A stretch of DNA of 64,000 bases from Carbonactinospora thermoautotrophica. GTDB lineage: Bacteria; Actinomycetota; Actinomycetes; Streptomycetales; Carbonactinosporaceae. Shown here in pieces: positions 46,364 through 59,286 of this stretch. Position 1 is the first letter of the stretch. Each line of letters begins with the position of its first letter. A program made the translations under genes and the position numbers. The notes beneath the pieces were generated by a model that did no database searches, had not been told where the DNA came from, and saw only the letters and a program-made list of their open reading frames with translations. The stretch spans positions 744,001 through 808,000 of the forward strand of contig NZ_JYIJ01000019.1 of the NCBI RefSeq assembly GCF_001543895.1, written 5' to 3'.

Positions 46364-47170
46364 TCACCTCTTCCGACGCTTTCTCCTACGCTCCTGGACA
46401 CCCCTCCCAGCACGGACTCGCACGACCGTGGTCGGCGGATCCACGAACTCGCTCCCCACGTGCGCGACAGACCAATCCACAGCCCCGAGCCGCGTCAGCT
46501 CACGCTCCGCGGCCTGAAGTTCTTCTTGTGCGGAGCTCCCTTTGACCGCAAGCATCTCCCCACCCTCCCGCACAAGAGGCAGACACCACCCGGCGAGCCG
46601 GTTCAAAGGAGCCACCGCCCTCGCCGTGACCACGTCCGCCGCCAGATGCCCGGCGAATTCCTCCGCACGCCCTCGCAACACGCGCACGTTCCTCAGGTCG
46701 AGTTCGTCGACACACTCCTGCAAGAAGGTGGTCCGACGAAGCAGTGGTTCCAAGAGCGTGATCCGAAGATCGGGTCGGAGGATCGCCAGGACGATCCCTG
46801 GCAACCCCGCGCCTGAGCCCACGTCAACGACGATCGAGCCGTGGGGGACAAGCTCGGCGACTACCGCGCAGTTGAGGATGTGGCGATCCCACAGCCGAGG
46901 CACCTCACGCGGCCCCAGAAGGCCCCGGACCACGCCCGGGCCGGCAAGCATGTCGACGTACCGCCGGGCCTGCGCAAGGCGCTCGCCGAACAGCCGCCGG
47001 GCTGCTTCCGGCGGCTGGGGAACGGCTCCGTTCCCGGACGACTGGAGCGGATTGGGATCCGTCACCGAAGAGGCAGTGTCATCGACGACGCTTGGGTCTC
47101 CGAGGCTACGAGCCGGCGCAGTGCCCGGCTCATCAGTGGGCTGTGTTCCACGTGAAACATTGTCGACCAC
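46364..47170 (-). CDS. rsmG: 16S rRNA (guanine(527)-N7)-methyltransferase RsmG
   Basis: 268 residues from the GTG at 47170 (GGAG six bases upstream). AdoMet-binding [29 protein letters not shown], then [28 protein letters not shown] and [22 protein letters not shown]. Methylates G527 of 16S rRNA; loss gives low-level streptomycin resistance. The core starts only at about residue 50 ([21 protein letters not shown]). The first 50 residues are unconserved and encoded partly by a parS (47144-47159), so a later start is possible. Confidence 0.92.
   Translation of the reverse strand: MVDNVSRGTQPTDEPGTAPARSLGDPSVVDDTASSVTDPNPLQSSGNGAVPQPPEAARRLFGERLAQARRYVDMLAGPGVVRGLLGPREVPRLWDRHILNCAVVAELVPHGSIVVDVGSGAGLPGIVLAILRPDLRITLLEPLLRRTTFLQECVDELDLRNVRVLRGRAEEFAGHLAADVVTARAVAPLNRLAGWCLPLVREGGEMLAVKGSSAQEELQAAERELTRLGAVDWSVAHVGSEFVDPPTTVVRVRAGRGVQERRRKRRKR
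47144..47159. promoter_or_regulatory. parS site at the 5' end of rsmG
   Basis: TGTTCCACGTGAAACA, one mismatch to the 16-bp parS TGTTTCACGTGAAACA. It lies just inside, or just upstream of, the rsmG reading frame. Confidence 0.88.
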
Positions 47171-47245
47171 GGTCAGCTCCGAGACGTTGTGAGACACGGC
47201 GGACGTCGAAGGGCTACACCCGGACGGCTGCAGGGAAGACAGAAT

Positions 47246-47271
47246 GGCCCCGTCTGGAACCAGACGGGGCC
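47246..47271 (-). terminator. Terminator of the rpmH-jag operon
   Basis: GGCCCCGTCTGG-AA-CCAGACGGGGCC, a perfect inverted repeat (10-12 bp stem) 19 bases after the jag stop. It separates jag from rsmG, which therefore needs its own promoter in 47171-47245. Confidence 0.88.
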
Positions 47272-47289
47272 GGAAGCAAGGAGCGTCAC

Positions 47290-47838
47290 TCAAGCAGGCC
47301 GCACGACCACACAGCGATTGGGCTCCTCCCCCTCGGACTCGCTGTACAACCCGGCGGCCGCGACCACGTCGTGGACCACCTTGCGCTCGAAGGGAGTCAT
47401 CGGCGAGAGCTTCACGGGCTTGCCGCTGGCCTTCACCTTCTCGACCGCTTTCTTGCCGACCTTGACGAGTTCAGCGCGGCGTCGCTCCCGGTACCCACCG
47501 ATGTCCAGCATCAGGCGGCTCCGCTCGCCAGTCACCTGCTGCACCGCGAGCCGGGTCAGCTCCTGGAGCGCCTCCAGCACCTCCCCGTTGGGCCCCACCA
47601 AGTGGTCCAGCTCACCCCCGACGATCGCAACCGCAGCCCGGTCCCCCTCGACATCCATGTCGATGTCGCCGTCGAGGTCAGCGATGTCGAGCAGACCCTC
47701 GAGGTAGTCGGCCGCGATCTCCCCCTCCTGCTCGAGAAGCTTCAGCCGTTCGAGCGTCTGCACAGCCACGTCCGGTGGGACCTGGCGCTGGGCCGCCTGC
47801 CCCTGCGGACCTGCGGCCGGAGTGGTGGCGTCCGTCAC
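47290..47838 (-). CDS. jag: Jag/KhpB family RNA-binding protein
   Basis: 182 residues, GTG start with AAGGAG upstream. An acidic N-terminal part ([17 protein letters not shown]) is followed by a KH-type segment [27 protein letters not shown] and an R3H domain [34 protein letters not shown] (about 145-182). It binds RNA; in firmicutes the homologue affects cell division and length. Last gene of the rpmH-rnpA-yidD-yidC-jag operon, 90 bp after yidC. Confidence 0.95.
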   Translation of the reverse strand: MTDATTPAAGPQGQAAQRQVPPDVAVQTLERLKLLEQEGEIAADYLEGLLDIADLDGDIDMDVEGDRAAVAIVGGELDHLVGPNGEVLEALQELTRLAVQQVTGERSRLMLDIGGYRERRRAELVKVGKKAVEKVKASGKPVKLSPMTPFERKVVHDVVAAAGLYSESEGEEPNRCVVVRPA

Positions 47839-47928
47839 GGATGGGCTCCTTCTCGGTCACATACGGCGCGCTGCCCGCCGCGTCGTCACGTCGTTCCGTC
47901 GATTGGTCTAGATTCTGCTCCCGCGCGA

Positions 47929-48942
47929 TCAGCGCTTGGGACCCCGCCCGCTGCGCTTGCTCCGCGGCTTGCGCGTCGGCTGCTGACGCTGTCCGCCCGG
48001 CTTGGCAGGTGCCTTGCCAGAAGTACTGGATCGGCCACCCGCGGCACCCGAGGTACCGCCGGATGTGCTGGCCGGCGTGCTGGCCGGTTCCGCCGCCTTG
48101 GTCTGCACGGGAGCCTTGGCCTGCGCGCGCTCGGCGCGCCGCCGGGCCTTGGCCTCCTGGCGGGCCTTCATCTCCTTCTCAGCCTGGCTCCCTGGAGCCG
48201 GCATCCGCCGGATCACGATCACCTGCTGGACCATGGTCCACGCGTTGCTCGTCAGCCAGTACACCAGCACGCCGATCGGGAAGTAGACGCCGGAGACCGC
48301 GAAGATCACCGGGAAGACGTACATCAGCATCTTCTGCTGCTGCATGAAGGGGCTGTTCAGCGCCTCCGGCGTCATGTTCTTCGTCATCAGCTGCCGCTGG
48401 GTGTAGAACTGCGACAGCGACATGAGGATGATCATGACCACGGCAAGGACCTGAACCGCGGTCTGTCCATCCGCGCTCAGGAAGCTCGCGGAGATCGGTG
48501 CGCCGAGGATTCGCGCGTTCGCCGCGCTGTGTGCCATCTGGGCGTCGAGGACGCCGATCGCCTTGCCGTGCGCCGCGTTGTTGAGCACCGCGTACAGCGC
48601 GAAGAAGAACGGCATCTGGACCAGGATCGGCAGGCAGGAGGCGAACGGGTTGGTGCCCGTTTCCTTGTAGAGCTTCATCAGCTCCTGCGACTGCCGCTCC
48701 CGATCGTGCTTGTACTTCTCCTGGATCTCCTTGATCTTCGGCTGCAGGATCGCCATGTTCCGCGACGACTTGATCTGCTTCACGAAAAGCGGGATCAAGG
48801 CGGCGCGGATCACCAGCACCAGGCATACGATCGACAGGCCCCAAGCCCAGCCGCCGTTCGGGTCGAAGAACAGGCTGAACAGCTTGTGGAACTGGACGAT
48901 GATCCAGGAAACGGCGTAGTACAGGGGGTCGAGCAGCCCCAC
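47929..48942 (-). CDS. yidC: Membrane protein insertase YidC
   Basis: 337 residues. Membrane segments at about 6-24 and 28-48 ([21 protein letters not shown]), a cytoplasmic hairpin with [20 protein letters not shown], then [42 protein letters not shown] and [32 protein letters not shown]. The C-terminal 70 residues are basic and low-complexity. It inserts and folds membrane proteins. Two bases separate it from yidD. Confidence 0.97.
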   Translation of the reverse strand: MGLLDPLYYAVSWIIVQFHKLFSLFFDPNGGWAWGLSIVCLVLVIRAALIPLFVKQIKSSRNMAILQPKIKEIQEKYKHDRERQSQELMKLYKETGTNPFASCLPILVQMPFFFALYAVLNNAAHGKAIGVLDAQMAHSAANARILGAPISASFLSADGQTAVQVLAVVMIILMSLSQFYTQRQLMTKNMTPEALNSPFMQQQKMLMYVFPVIFAVSGVYFPIGVLVYWLTSNAWTMVQQVIVIRRMPAPGSQAEKEMKARQEAKARRRAERAQAKAPVQTKAAEPASTPASTSGGTSGAAGGRSSTSGKAPAKPGGQRQQPTRKPRSKRSGRGPKR

Positions 48943-48944
48943 GG

Positions 48945-49232
48945 TCAGGCTCCTTGCGGGGTCGGTTCGGTTGGCGAGGCGTCAGACGCCCCTGAGGTCT
49001 TCTTCATCCGTGACTCTTCACGCGGAGGAACGGGGTCGTACCCACCAGGGTTCCACGGGTGACAACGCAGCAGCCGCCGTACCGTCAGATAGGTACCCTT
49101 GATCGCACCGTACGTGGCGATGGCTTCGTAGCCGTAGCGCGAGCAGGAAGGATAGAAGCGACAGACCGGCCCGAGCAGCGGACTGATCGTCCACTGGTAG
49201 ACCCGTATCAGTGCCATCAACAAGTACTTCAT
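48945..49232 (-). CDS. yidD: Membrane protein insertion efficiency factor YidD
   Basis: 95 residues. [31 protein letters not shown] and [18 protein letters not shown] are the family signature, with three conserved Cys. An amphipathic, membrane-associated helper for YidC. ATGA overlap with rnpA (49229-49232). The Ser/Pro/Thr-rich C-terminal 20 residues are variable. Confidence 0.96.
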   Translation of the reverse strand: MKYLLMALIRVYQWTISPLLGPVCRFYPSCSRYGYEAIATYGAIKGTYLTVRRLLRCHPWNPGGYDPVPPREESRMKKTSGASDASPTEPTPQGA

Positions 49233-49663
49233 GCGCTCCTCCCCTGCCGCTTCGGGCTGAGGAGCCGACGTAGAGCCGCATCCAAGTCCGCCGCGAGTTC
49301 CTGGTACGACGCGTTCGCGGCAGCCGGAAGCGCGCGTACGACGAGCAGGCTACCTCGCGGCAGCTGGTCGAGGCACTCCCGGACCAGGTGTCGGAGGCGA
49401 CGCTTGACACGATTGCGCACGACGGCGCCACCGATTGCTTTGCTCACGACGAAACCCGCACGCGGCGGAAGCTCTCGGTTCTCCACGGCGTGCGGGTGGG
49501 AGTCGGAACGGTCGCAGCGGGCTGCGTGGCCTGGCGCGCTGGGCTCTGCCGCAGGCCCGGGGTATAGATACACCACCAGCAGTGGACGTCCAGCTCGACG
49601 TCCCCGGCGAACCGCGAGCGTGAAGTCCTGGCTTCGCCGCAGCCGGTTGCCGGCGGGCAGCAC
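49229..49663 (-). CDS. rnpA: Ribonuclease P protein component
   Basis: 144 residues, GTG start ([32 protein letters not shown]). The RNR box [19 protein letters not shown] (about 75-95) binds RNase P RNA. A 25-residue insertion rich in Ala/Pro/His (about 34-58) separates the first strand from the rest. It helps process tRNA 5' ends. Follows rpmH by 16 bp. Confidence 0.96.
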   Translation of the reverse strand: MLPAGNRLRRSQDFTLAVRRGRRAGRPLLVVYLYPGPAAEPSAPGHAARCDRSDSHPHAVENRELPPRAGFVVSKAIGGAVVRNRVKRRLRHLVRECLDQLPRGSLLVVRALPAAANASYQELAADLDAALRRLLSPKRQGRSA

Positions 49664-49679
49664 GGCAGGTTCCTAGATC

Positions 49680-49817
49680 TCAGGCAGACAGCCGCTGGCG
49701 ACCCTTGCGGCGCCGCGCGGCGAGGATCGCGCGGCCCGCGCGGGTGCGCATACGCACCCGAAAACCGTGAGTCTTCGCACGACGACGGTTGTTCGGCTGG
49801 AAGGTGCGCTTGCTCAC
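49680..49817 (-). CDS. rpmH: 50S ribosomal protein bL34
   Basis: 45 residues, GTG start at 49817. [18 protein letters not shown], then [19 protein letters not shown] and GRQRLSA, which is the complete conserved sequence. First gene of the rpmH-rnpA-yidD-yidC-jag operon, divergent from dnaA across a 699-bp gap. Confidence 0.98.
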   Translation of the reverse strand: MSKRTFQPNNRRRAKTHGFRVRMRTRAGRAILAARRRKGRQRLSA

Positions 49818-50200
49818 TCGAGGGCTCCCAGGAGTGTGTTAGCCGACCGGTTTACTTGTCGCCCGCGGGGAGGACGCATCCGCGGATGCTCGGATCCACC
49901 GCGTGTCGTCAGCCGCCACCGGAAACCCGCGCTTACGCGGGCATGCGGCAACGGCCGTCGACCTATGGCGACCGGCCCACGGTACGTGCCACAGCCCGGG
50001 TAGGTCAAACCGATGAGGTAGAGCGCGTCCTCCGCACCGTACGGCTCGGCGTCACGCGTTGTCCAGCCCGGCTCGCCGCTCCCGGTCACGGGGCTGGCCC
50101 CGCCGCGGGCGCATATCAGGGCGAACCCCCGCCCTCCCGGGGGGCCCCGCAACCAGGATCGCACGGTCGGGCATAGGAGTTCCAGGCTGGCCCGCCAGCC

Positions 50201-50469
50201 TGTGGATAACTTCCGTTCCGGCGACCGAAACAGACGCTGGAACGACCGTGTCACAGGTCTCACCACCTGCCGTGGCGAGATATGCACAGGCTGTGGATAG
50301 TGAATTGCTGCCCCTGTAGCCGAGGGTTATCGTGACCCGCACACGCCGTCTGTCCCGTGCCTGACGCGTCGGGGTGAGTTGTCGGCGGGGGGCTAGCACC
50401 ACCGGGAGTCACGCCCGAGACTGGTGTACTCGGAAGAAGTACACAGCCTGTGGACAAGTATGTGGACAG
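50201..50469. promoter_or_regulatory. DnaA boxes upstream of dnaA
   Basis: TGTGGATAA 50201-50209, TGTGGATAG 50292-50300, TGTGGACAA 50449-50457 and TGTGGACAG 50461-50469 are all on the minus strand in the 699-bp rpmH-dnaA gap. The last two lie 50-70 bp before the dnaA start and probably mediate autorepression. The rest (49818-50200) shows no gene or clear signal; it must contain the rpmH promoter. Confidence 0.7.
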
Positions 50470-50516
50470 CGGCCCCTCCGGGGATTCGGGTGGTACTGAG
50501 CTAGAGAGCGTGCACC

Positions 50517-51983
50517 GTGGCTGACGAAACTCGTGATCTCGCCGCTGTCTGGGCGCGATCCCTCGAGCAGCTCGCCGAGGGCTCGGTCGCGCCCCAGCAT
50601 CGGGCGTTCATCCAGCTCACGCGTCCGCTCGCGCTGGTCGGGGACACCGCTCTCCTCGCCGCGCCCAACGACTTCGCCAAGGACATCCTCGAGACACGGC
50701 TCCGCCCGCTGATCACCGACGCGTTGTCTCGCGAACTCGGCCGTGACATCCGCATCGCCGTCACCGTCGAGCCTGAGCCGCCGCGCGAACCGGAGCGGGG
50801 CGAGCCACTCACCCCGCCCGCCGACACCGCCCTTGTGAGCCAGGACGTCACCCGGCCGGGCACCGGTCCCCAGCCGATCGTCCCGCCGTACTCCGGCGAC
50901 GCGACCGGCGCGGGCGGTACGGAGACCCCAGACGACGACGAGGGGGCTCGGCTCAACCCGAAGTACATCTTCGACACCTTCGTCATCGGATCGAGCAACC
51001 GTTTCGCACACGCGGCCGCGGTCGCCGTGGCCGAAGCACCGGCGAAGGCGTACAACCCGCTGTTCATCTACGGAGAGTCCGGGCTCGGCAAGACCCACCT
51101 GCTGCACGCCATCGGCCACTACGCCCGCAGCCTGTACCAGGGCGCGCGGGTGCGGTACGTGAGCTCTGAGGAGTTCACCAACGAGTTCATCAACTCGATC
51201 CGCGACGGCAAGGCCGACGGATTCCGGCGCCGCTACCGGGATGTGGACATCCTGCTGGTCGACGACATCCAGTTCCTGGAGAACAAGGAACAGACCCAGG
51301 AGGAGTTCTTTCACACCTTCAACACCCTTCACAACGCCAGCAAGCAGATCGTCATCTCCTCCGACCGGCCGCCGAAGCAGCTCGTCACCCTTGAGGACCG
51401 GTTGCGTAACCGGTTCGAGTGGGGCCTGATCACCGACGTCCAGCCCCCGGAGCTGGAGACCCGGATCGCGATCCTCCGCAAGAAGGCCGCGCAGGAGGGC
51501 CTGAACGCCCCGCCGGAGGTCCTGGAGTACATCGCCAGCAAGATCTCCCGGAACATCCGGGAACTGGAGGGCGCCCTCATCCGGGTCACCGCGTTCGCCA
51601 GCCTCAACCGGCAGTCGGTGGACCTCCAGCTGGCGGAGATCGTGCTGAAGGATCTGATCCCCGAGAGCGAGGGGGGATCCGAGATCACGCCGTCGCTGAT
51701 CATCGCGCAGACCGCCGCGTACTTCGGGCTCTCGATGGAAGACCTGTGCGGCACGTCGCGGAGCCGAGTGCTGGTGACCGCTCGACAGATCGCGATGTAC
51801 CTGTGCCGCGAGCTCACCGACATGTCGCTGCCGAAGATCGGACAGCAGTTCGGCGGCCGGGACCACACCACGGTCATGCACGCGGATCGCAAGATCCGCT
51901 CGCTCATGGCCGAGCGGCGGTCGATCTACAACCAGGTCACCGAGCTGACCAACCGGATCAAGTCGCAGGCACGCCAGGCGTGA
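50517..51983 (+). CDS. dnaA: Chromosomal replication initiator DnaA
   Basis: 488 residues, GTG start. Domain I about 1-85 ([20 protein letters not shown]), short acidic/Pro-rich domain II about 85-150, and domain III AAA+ with [21 protein letters not shown] (Walker A near 185-192), [21 protein letters not shown] (Walker B near 245) and sensor [10 protein letters not shown]. Domain IV has the DNA signature [16 protein letters not shown] (about 447-462). Opens oriC and loads DnaB. Streptomyces DnaA exceeds 600 residues because of domain II; this one does not. Confidence 0.99.
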   Translation: MADETRDLAAVWARSLEQLAEGSVAPQHRAFIQLTRPLALVGDTALLAAPNDFAKDILETRLRPLITDALSRELGRDIRIAVTVEPEPPREPERGEPLTPPADTALVSQDVTRPGTGPQPIVPPYSGDATGAGGTETPDDDEGARLNPKYIFDTFVIGSSNRFAHAAAVAVAEAPAKAYNPLFIYGESGLGKTHLLHAIGHYARSLYQGARVRYVSSEEFTNEFINSIRDGKADGFRRRYRDVDILLVDDIQFLENKEQTQEEFFHTFNTLHNASKQIVISSDRPPKQLVTLEDRLRNRFEWGLITDVQPPELETRIAILRKKAAQEGLNAPPEVLEYIASKISRNIRELEGALIRVTAFASLNRQSVDLQLAEIVLKDLIPESEGGSEITPSLIIAQTAAYFGLSMEDLCGTSRSRVLVTARQIAMYLCRELTDMSLPKIGQQFGGRDHTTVMHADRKIRSLMAERRSIYNQVTELTNRIKSQARQA

Positions 51984-51998
51984 GCGACCACGCGTTAC

Positions 51999-52430
51999 TC
52001 ATCCACAGCCCTCGGGCTGAAGAACCGGTTCTCCACAGCTTCGCCCACAGCCCCCTGACCTGGGACGTCGAGCTGGTTTCCACAGTCCGGCGGCCGGTTC
52101 CCACAGCCTGTCCACACGCTTGTCCACAACCTGGGCATGAATACTCACAGCGACAGGCGAAGCTGTGCACACGCCTGTGGATAACCCTGTGGATGCGAGG
52201 ATGGGCGTGTGGACAACCTGTGGGTGATGCTGGGGAGAACCTGTGGGCAGTCTGTGGACGCCCGTGGATAACCTCTCCTTGTCCACAGCCATCCACAGCT
52301 TCGTGGATCCGCGTCCCCAGGGGCAGTGGACAAAGAAAACGGTGGCTACCTGCGGAAACGCCAGTTATCCACGGTATCCACACCCCCTATTACCACCTCT
52401 ACAAAGATCTATCTAAGAAGAACAGTCCAA
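51999..52430. other. oriC: Chromosomal origin oriC (dnaA-dnaN intergenic)
   Basis: Nearly 20 DnaA-box-like 9-mers in 384 bp, on both strands. The perfect ones are TTGTCCACA 52120-52128 and 52279-52287, TGTGGATAA 52176-52184 and TGTGGACAA 52208-52216. Near-perfect examples include TTCTCCACA 52029-52037, CTGTCCACA 52108-52116, CGTGGATAA 52263-52271, AGTGGACAA 52325-52333, TTATCCACG 52365-52373 and GTATCCACA 52374-52382. An AT-rich run follows at 52385-52430, next to dnaN, the best candidate for the unwinding element. Confidence 0.95.
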
Positions 52431-52503
52431 AGCAGGTGCGGCGCGTCCTGGGGAAAACTCGACTCAACCGCTCCGCACGACACGACGATGGCAGGAGGGT
52501 CCG

Positions 52504-53625
52504 GTGAAGTTCCGGGTCGAACGTGACGTCCTCGCCGATGCGGTCGCTTGGACCGCTCGCAGCCTTCCGGCGCGGCCGCCCGTACCCGTCCTGGCCGGCC
52601 TACTCATGGAGGCCAGCGACTCACAACTCACCCTGTCCGGCTTCGACTACGAGGTGTCCGCACGGGCCGATGTGGACGCCGACGTGATCGACTCCGGGCG
52701 TACCCTGGTCTCCGGCCGGCTCCTCGCCGAGATCGCCCGAGCCCTCCCCGCCCGGCCGGTCGAGATCTCCACAGACGGCGCCAAGGTGGTGGTCACCTGT
52801 GGGACAGCCCGCTTCACCCTGTTGACCCTGCCGGTGGAGGACTACCCGGCCCTGCCGGAGATGCCCGATGCCTGCGGTTCGGTACCCGCCGACCTGTTCT
52901 CCACCGCGGTCTCCCAAGTGGCCATCGCCGCCGGACGCGACGACACCCTCCCCGTGCTCACCGGTGTGCGGATCGAGATCGAGGGTGAGACCGTGACCCT
53001 GGCCGCCACCGACCGATACCGGCTGGCCGTCCGTGAACTCACCTGGAAACCCGAGCAGACCGGCCTGTCCGCCGTGGCGCTCGTCCCCGCCCGTACCCTC
53101 GCCGAGACCGCCAAGTCGCTGTCCGGCGACGTGACGCTCGCCCTGTCCACCGGCGACGGCGAGGGCATCATCGGCTTCGAGGCCAGCGGTCGTCGTACCA
53201 CGACCAGACTGCTCGAGGGCGAGTTCCCCAAGTACCGGGCCCTGCTCCCCAACGAGTCCAACTCCCTCGCGACGGTCGAGACCGCGACCTTCGTCGAGGC
53301 ACTCAAGCGCGTGTCGCTCGTCGCGGAACGCAACACACCGGTACGGCTTTCGTTCACCGACGGCCAAGTGATCCTGGAGGCCGGCTCTGGCGACGAGGCG
53401 CAGGCCTCCGAGGCGGTCGAAGCCAGCCTCGAAGGCGACGACATCGCGATCGCCTTCAACCCGGCCTTCCTCCTCGACGGGCTGGGTGCGATCGACGCGC
53501 CATACGCGCAGCTGGCCTTCACCACGCCGACCAAGCCCGCGGTGATCAGCGGCAAACAAGAGCCCGATTCCGCCGCCAGCCTCGATTACCGATACCTGCT
53601 CATGCCAGTACGCCTCTCCGGGTAG
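52504..53625 (+). CDS. dnaN: DNA polymerase III beta subunit (sliding clamp)
   Basis: 373 residues, GTG start after AGGAGGG. Three repeated clamp folds: KFRVERDVLADAVAWTARSLPARPPVPVLAGLLMEA, DTLPVLTGVRIEIEGETVTLAATDRYRLAVREL, and TPVRLSFTDGQVILEA with the C-terminal YRYLLMPVRLSG. A ring dimer that tethers polymerase to DNA. Directly downstream of oriC. Confidence 0.98.
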   Translation: MKFRVERDVLADAVAWTARSLPARPPVPVLAGLLMEASDSQLTLSGFDYEVSARADVDADVIDSGRTLVSGRLLAEIARALPARPVEISTDGAKVVVTCGTARFTLLTLPVEDYPALPEMPDACGSVPADLFSTAVSQVAIAAGRDDTLPVLTGVRIEIEGETVTLAATDRYRLAVRELTWKPEQTGLSAVALVPARTLAETAKSLSGDVTLALSTGDGEGIIGFEASGRRTTTRLLEGEFPKYRALLPNESNSLATVETATFVEALKRVSLVAERNTPVRLSFTDGQVILEAGSGDEAQASEAVEASLEGDDIAIAFNPAFLLDGLGAIDAPYAQLAFTTPTKPAVISGKQEPDSAASLDYRYLLMPVRLSG

Positions 53626-53677
53626 GAGGTGCGTAGCGTCGACCCGTACGCAACCGGAGGATCCGAAGGATCGAACG

Positions 53678-54625
<948 letters not shown>

Positions 54626-54629
54626 ATCC

Positions 54630-55751
54630 GTGTACGTCGCACACCTGTCGCTGGTCGACTTCCGCTCGTACGCCTCGCTCGAGCTGCCGCTCGAGCCGGG
54701 CGTCACGGCGCTGATCGGTCCCAACGGCCAGGGCAAGACGAACCTGGCCGAGGCCGTCGCGTACGTGGCCACCCTGAGCAGCCACCGGGTCGCGCACGAC
54801 GCGCCGCTGGTCCGTTTGGGGGCCGAGCGCGCGTACGTGCGGGCCAACGTGGTGCGTGACGACCGGCCGACCCTGGTCGAGCTGGAGATCAACCCGGGCA
54901 AGTCGAACCGGGCCCGGATCAACCGCTCCCCCGTGCCGCGGGCGCGCGAGGTGCTGGGGATCCTGCGCACCGTGCTGTTCGCGCCCGAGGACTTGGCACT
55001 GGTCAAGGGGGATCCGGCCGAGCGTCGCGCGTTCCTCGACCAACTGCTGGTCGCACGGGCCCCCCGGTACGCTGCGGTTCGTGCCGACTACGAGCGTGTG
55101 CTCAAGCAGCGCAATGCGTTGCTCAAGTCGGCCAGCGCCGCGGTCCGCACCGGAGACCTGCGCACCCTCGACGTGTGGGATGCGCACCTGGCGCGGATCG
55201 GCGCCGACTTGCTGGCCGCGCGGTTGGAACTCCTCGCCGTACTGTCCCCGCGCGTGGACAAGGCGTATGACGCGGTGTCGCGCGGCGGCGGCCCGACCTC
55301 GCTCGAGTACCGAAGTTCGCTCGGCCCCGACGTGCCACTGGTGCCCGACCGCGAGGTATTGGCGGCGGCCATGCTCGCCGAGCTGGCCAAAGCGCGGCGC
55401 ACCGAGCTGGAACGCGGCGTCTCCCTGGTCGGCCCGCACCGCGATGACCTGGCGCTCAAGCTGGGGCCGCTGCCGGCGAAGGGGTACGCGAGCCAGGGGG
55501 AATCCTGGTCGTACGCGCTCGCACTGCGGCTCGCCTCGTACGACCTGCTACGCGGTGACGGCGAGGATCCGGTGTTGATCCTGGACGACGTGTTCGCCGA
55601 GCTGGACAGCGAGCGGCGGGAACGGCTCGCCGAGCTGGTGGCCGACGCCGAGCAGGTCCTGGTCACCGCCGCGGTGCCGGCGGACGTACCCGAGGCGCTG
55701 AGCGGTGCCCGGATCGACGTGATGGACGGTGAGGTGCGCCGTGTCTGCTGA
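54630..55751 (+). CDS. recF: DNA replication and repair protein RecF
   Basis: 373 residues, GTG start four bases after gnd. ABC-ATPase type: [23 protein letters not shown], Walker [41 protein letters not shown], signature [22 protein letters not shown], and Walker [21 protein letters not shown]. Loads RecA at gaps. Overlaps the DUF721 gene by 11 bases. Confidence 0.98.
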   Translation: MYVAHLSLVDFRSYASLELPLEPGVTALIGPNGQGKTNLAEAVAYVATLSSHRVAHDAPLVRLGAERAYVRANVVRDDRPTLVELEINPGKSNRARINRSPVPRAREVLGILRTVLFAPEDLALVKGDPAERRAFLDQLLVARAPRYAAVRADYERVLKQRNALLKSASAAVRTGDLRTLDVWDAHLARIGADLLAARLELLAVLSPRVDKAYDAVSRGGGPTSLEYRSSLGPDVPLVPDREVLAAAMLAELAKARRTELERGVSLVGPHRDDLALKLGPLPAKGYASQGESWSYALALRLASYDLLRGDGEDPVLILDDVFAELDSERRERLAELVADAEQVLVTAAVPADVPEALSGARIDVMDGEVRRVC

Positions 55752-56265
55752 CAAACCCGAAGACGGCACCGGCCCCTCGGGGATCGACCTGGCGCGGGCG
55801 GCGCTCGCCGCAGCCCGCGCGGAGGCCCGCCGGCGGGGCGTGCGGCCGGGGTCCGCCGGGGCCGGGGAGGGCAGGGTACGGCGGCGGTCCGGGGCCGGGC
55901 CGGACGACCGTGATCCCCAGCCGTTGGCCGCGACGATCCGCCGGCTGCTCGCCGAGCGGGGCTGGGAGATGCCGGCAGCCGTGCACACGGCGATGGCTCG
56001 CTGGGACGACATCGTGGGGCCGGAGGTGGCGGCCCACTGCCGGCCGCAGCGGTTCGACGACGGCGAGCTGATCGTGCAGGCGGACTCGACGGCGTGGGCC
56101 ACCCAGGTGCGGCTGCTCGCCGCCGATCTGGTCTGCCGGCTGAACACCGAGCTCGGCCACGGCACGGTGAAGCGGGTCAAGGTGCTCGGGCCGGGGGCTC
56201 CCGCGCGGCGCAAGGGGTCGCTGCGGGTCTTCGGCGGGCGGGGGCCGCGGGATACGTATGGTTAG
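55741..56265 (+). CDS. DUF721 (DciA-like) protein
   Basis: 174 residues from the GTG at 55741, GAGG upstream, overlapping recF. N-terminal disordered part of about 70 residues ([24 protein letters not shown]). The C-terminal DUF721 domain covers about 80-165: [61 protein letters not shown]. The family includes DciA, which loads or assists DnaB helicase in bacteria that lack DnaC/DnaI. A helicase-operator role fits this replication cluster but is inference for this protein. Confidence 0.9.
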   Translation: MSADKPEDGTGPSGIDLARAALAAARAEARRRGVRPGSAGAGEGRVRRRSGAGPDDRDPQPLAATIRRLLAERGWEMPAAVHTAMARWDDIVGPEVAAHCRPQRFDDGELIVQADSTAWATQVRLLAADLVCRLNTELGHGTVKRVKVLGPGAPARRKGSLRVFGGRGPRDTYG

Positions 56266-59144
<2,879 letters not shown>

Positions 59145-59286
59145 AGCCGTTTCAGAACCCATGCAACGCGTGCGAGCCGTCGAAGGCGAAGATCGCTGTG
59201 CTGCCCGCCCCCGCTGCACGGCGGCCTTCACACGTGGACGCAGCCGGACGACGGCCGCAGGAACGCCCGAAAGGACCTGACCTTCC

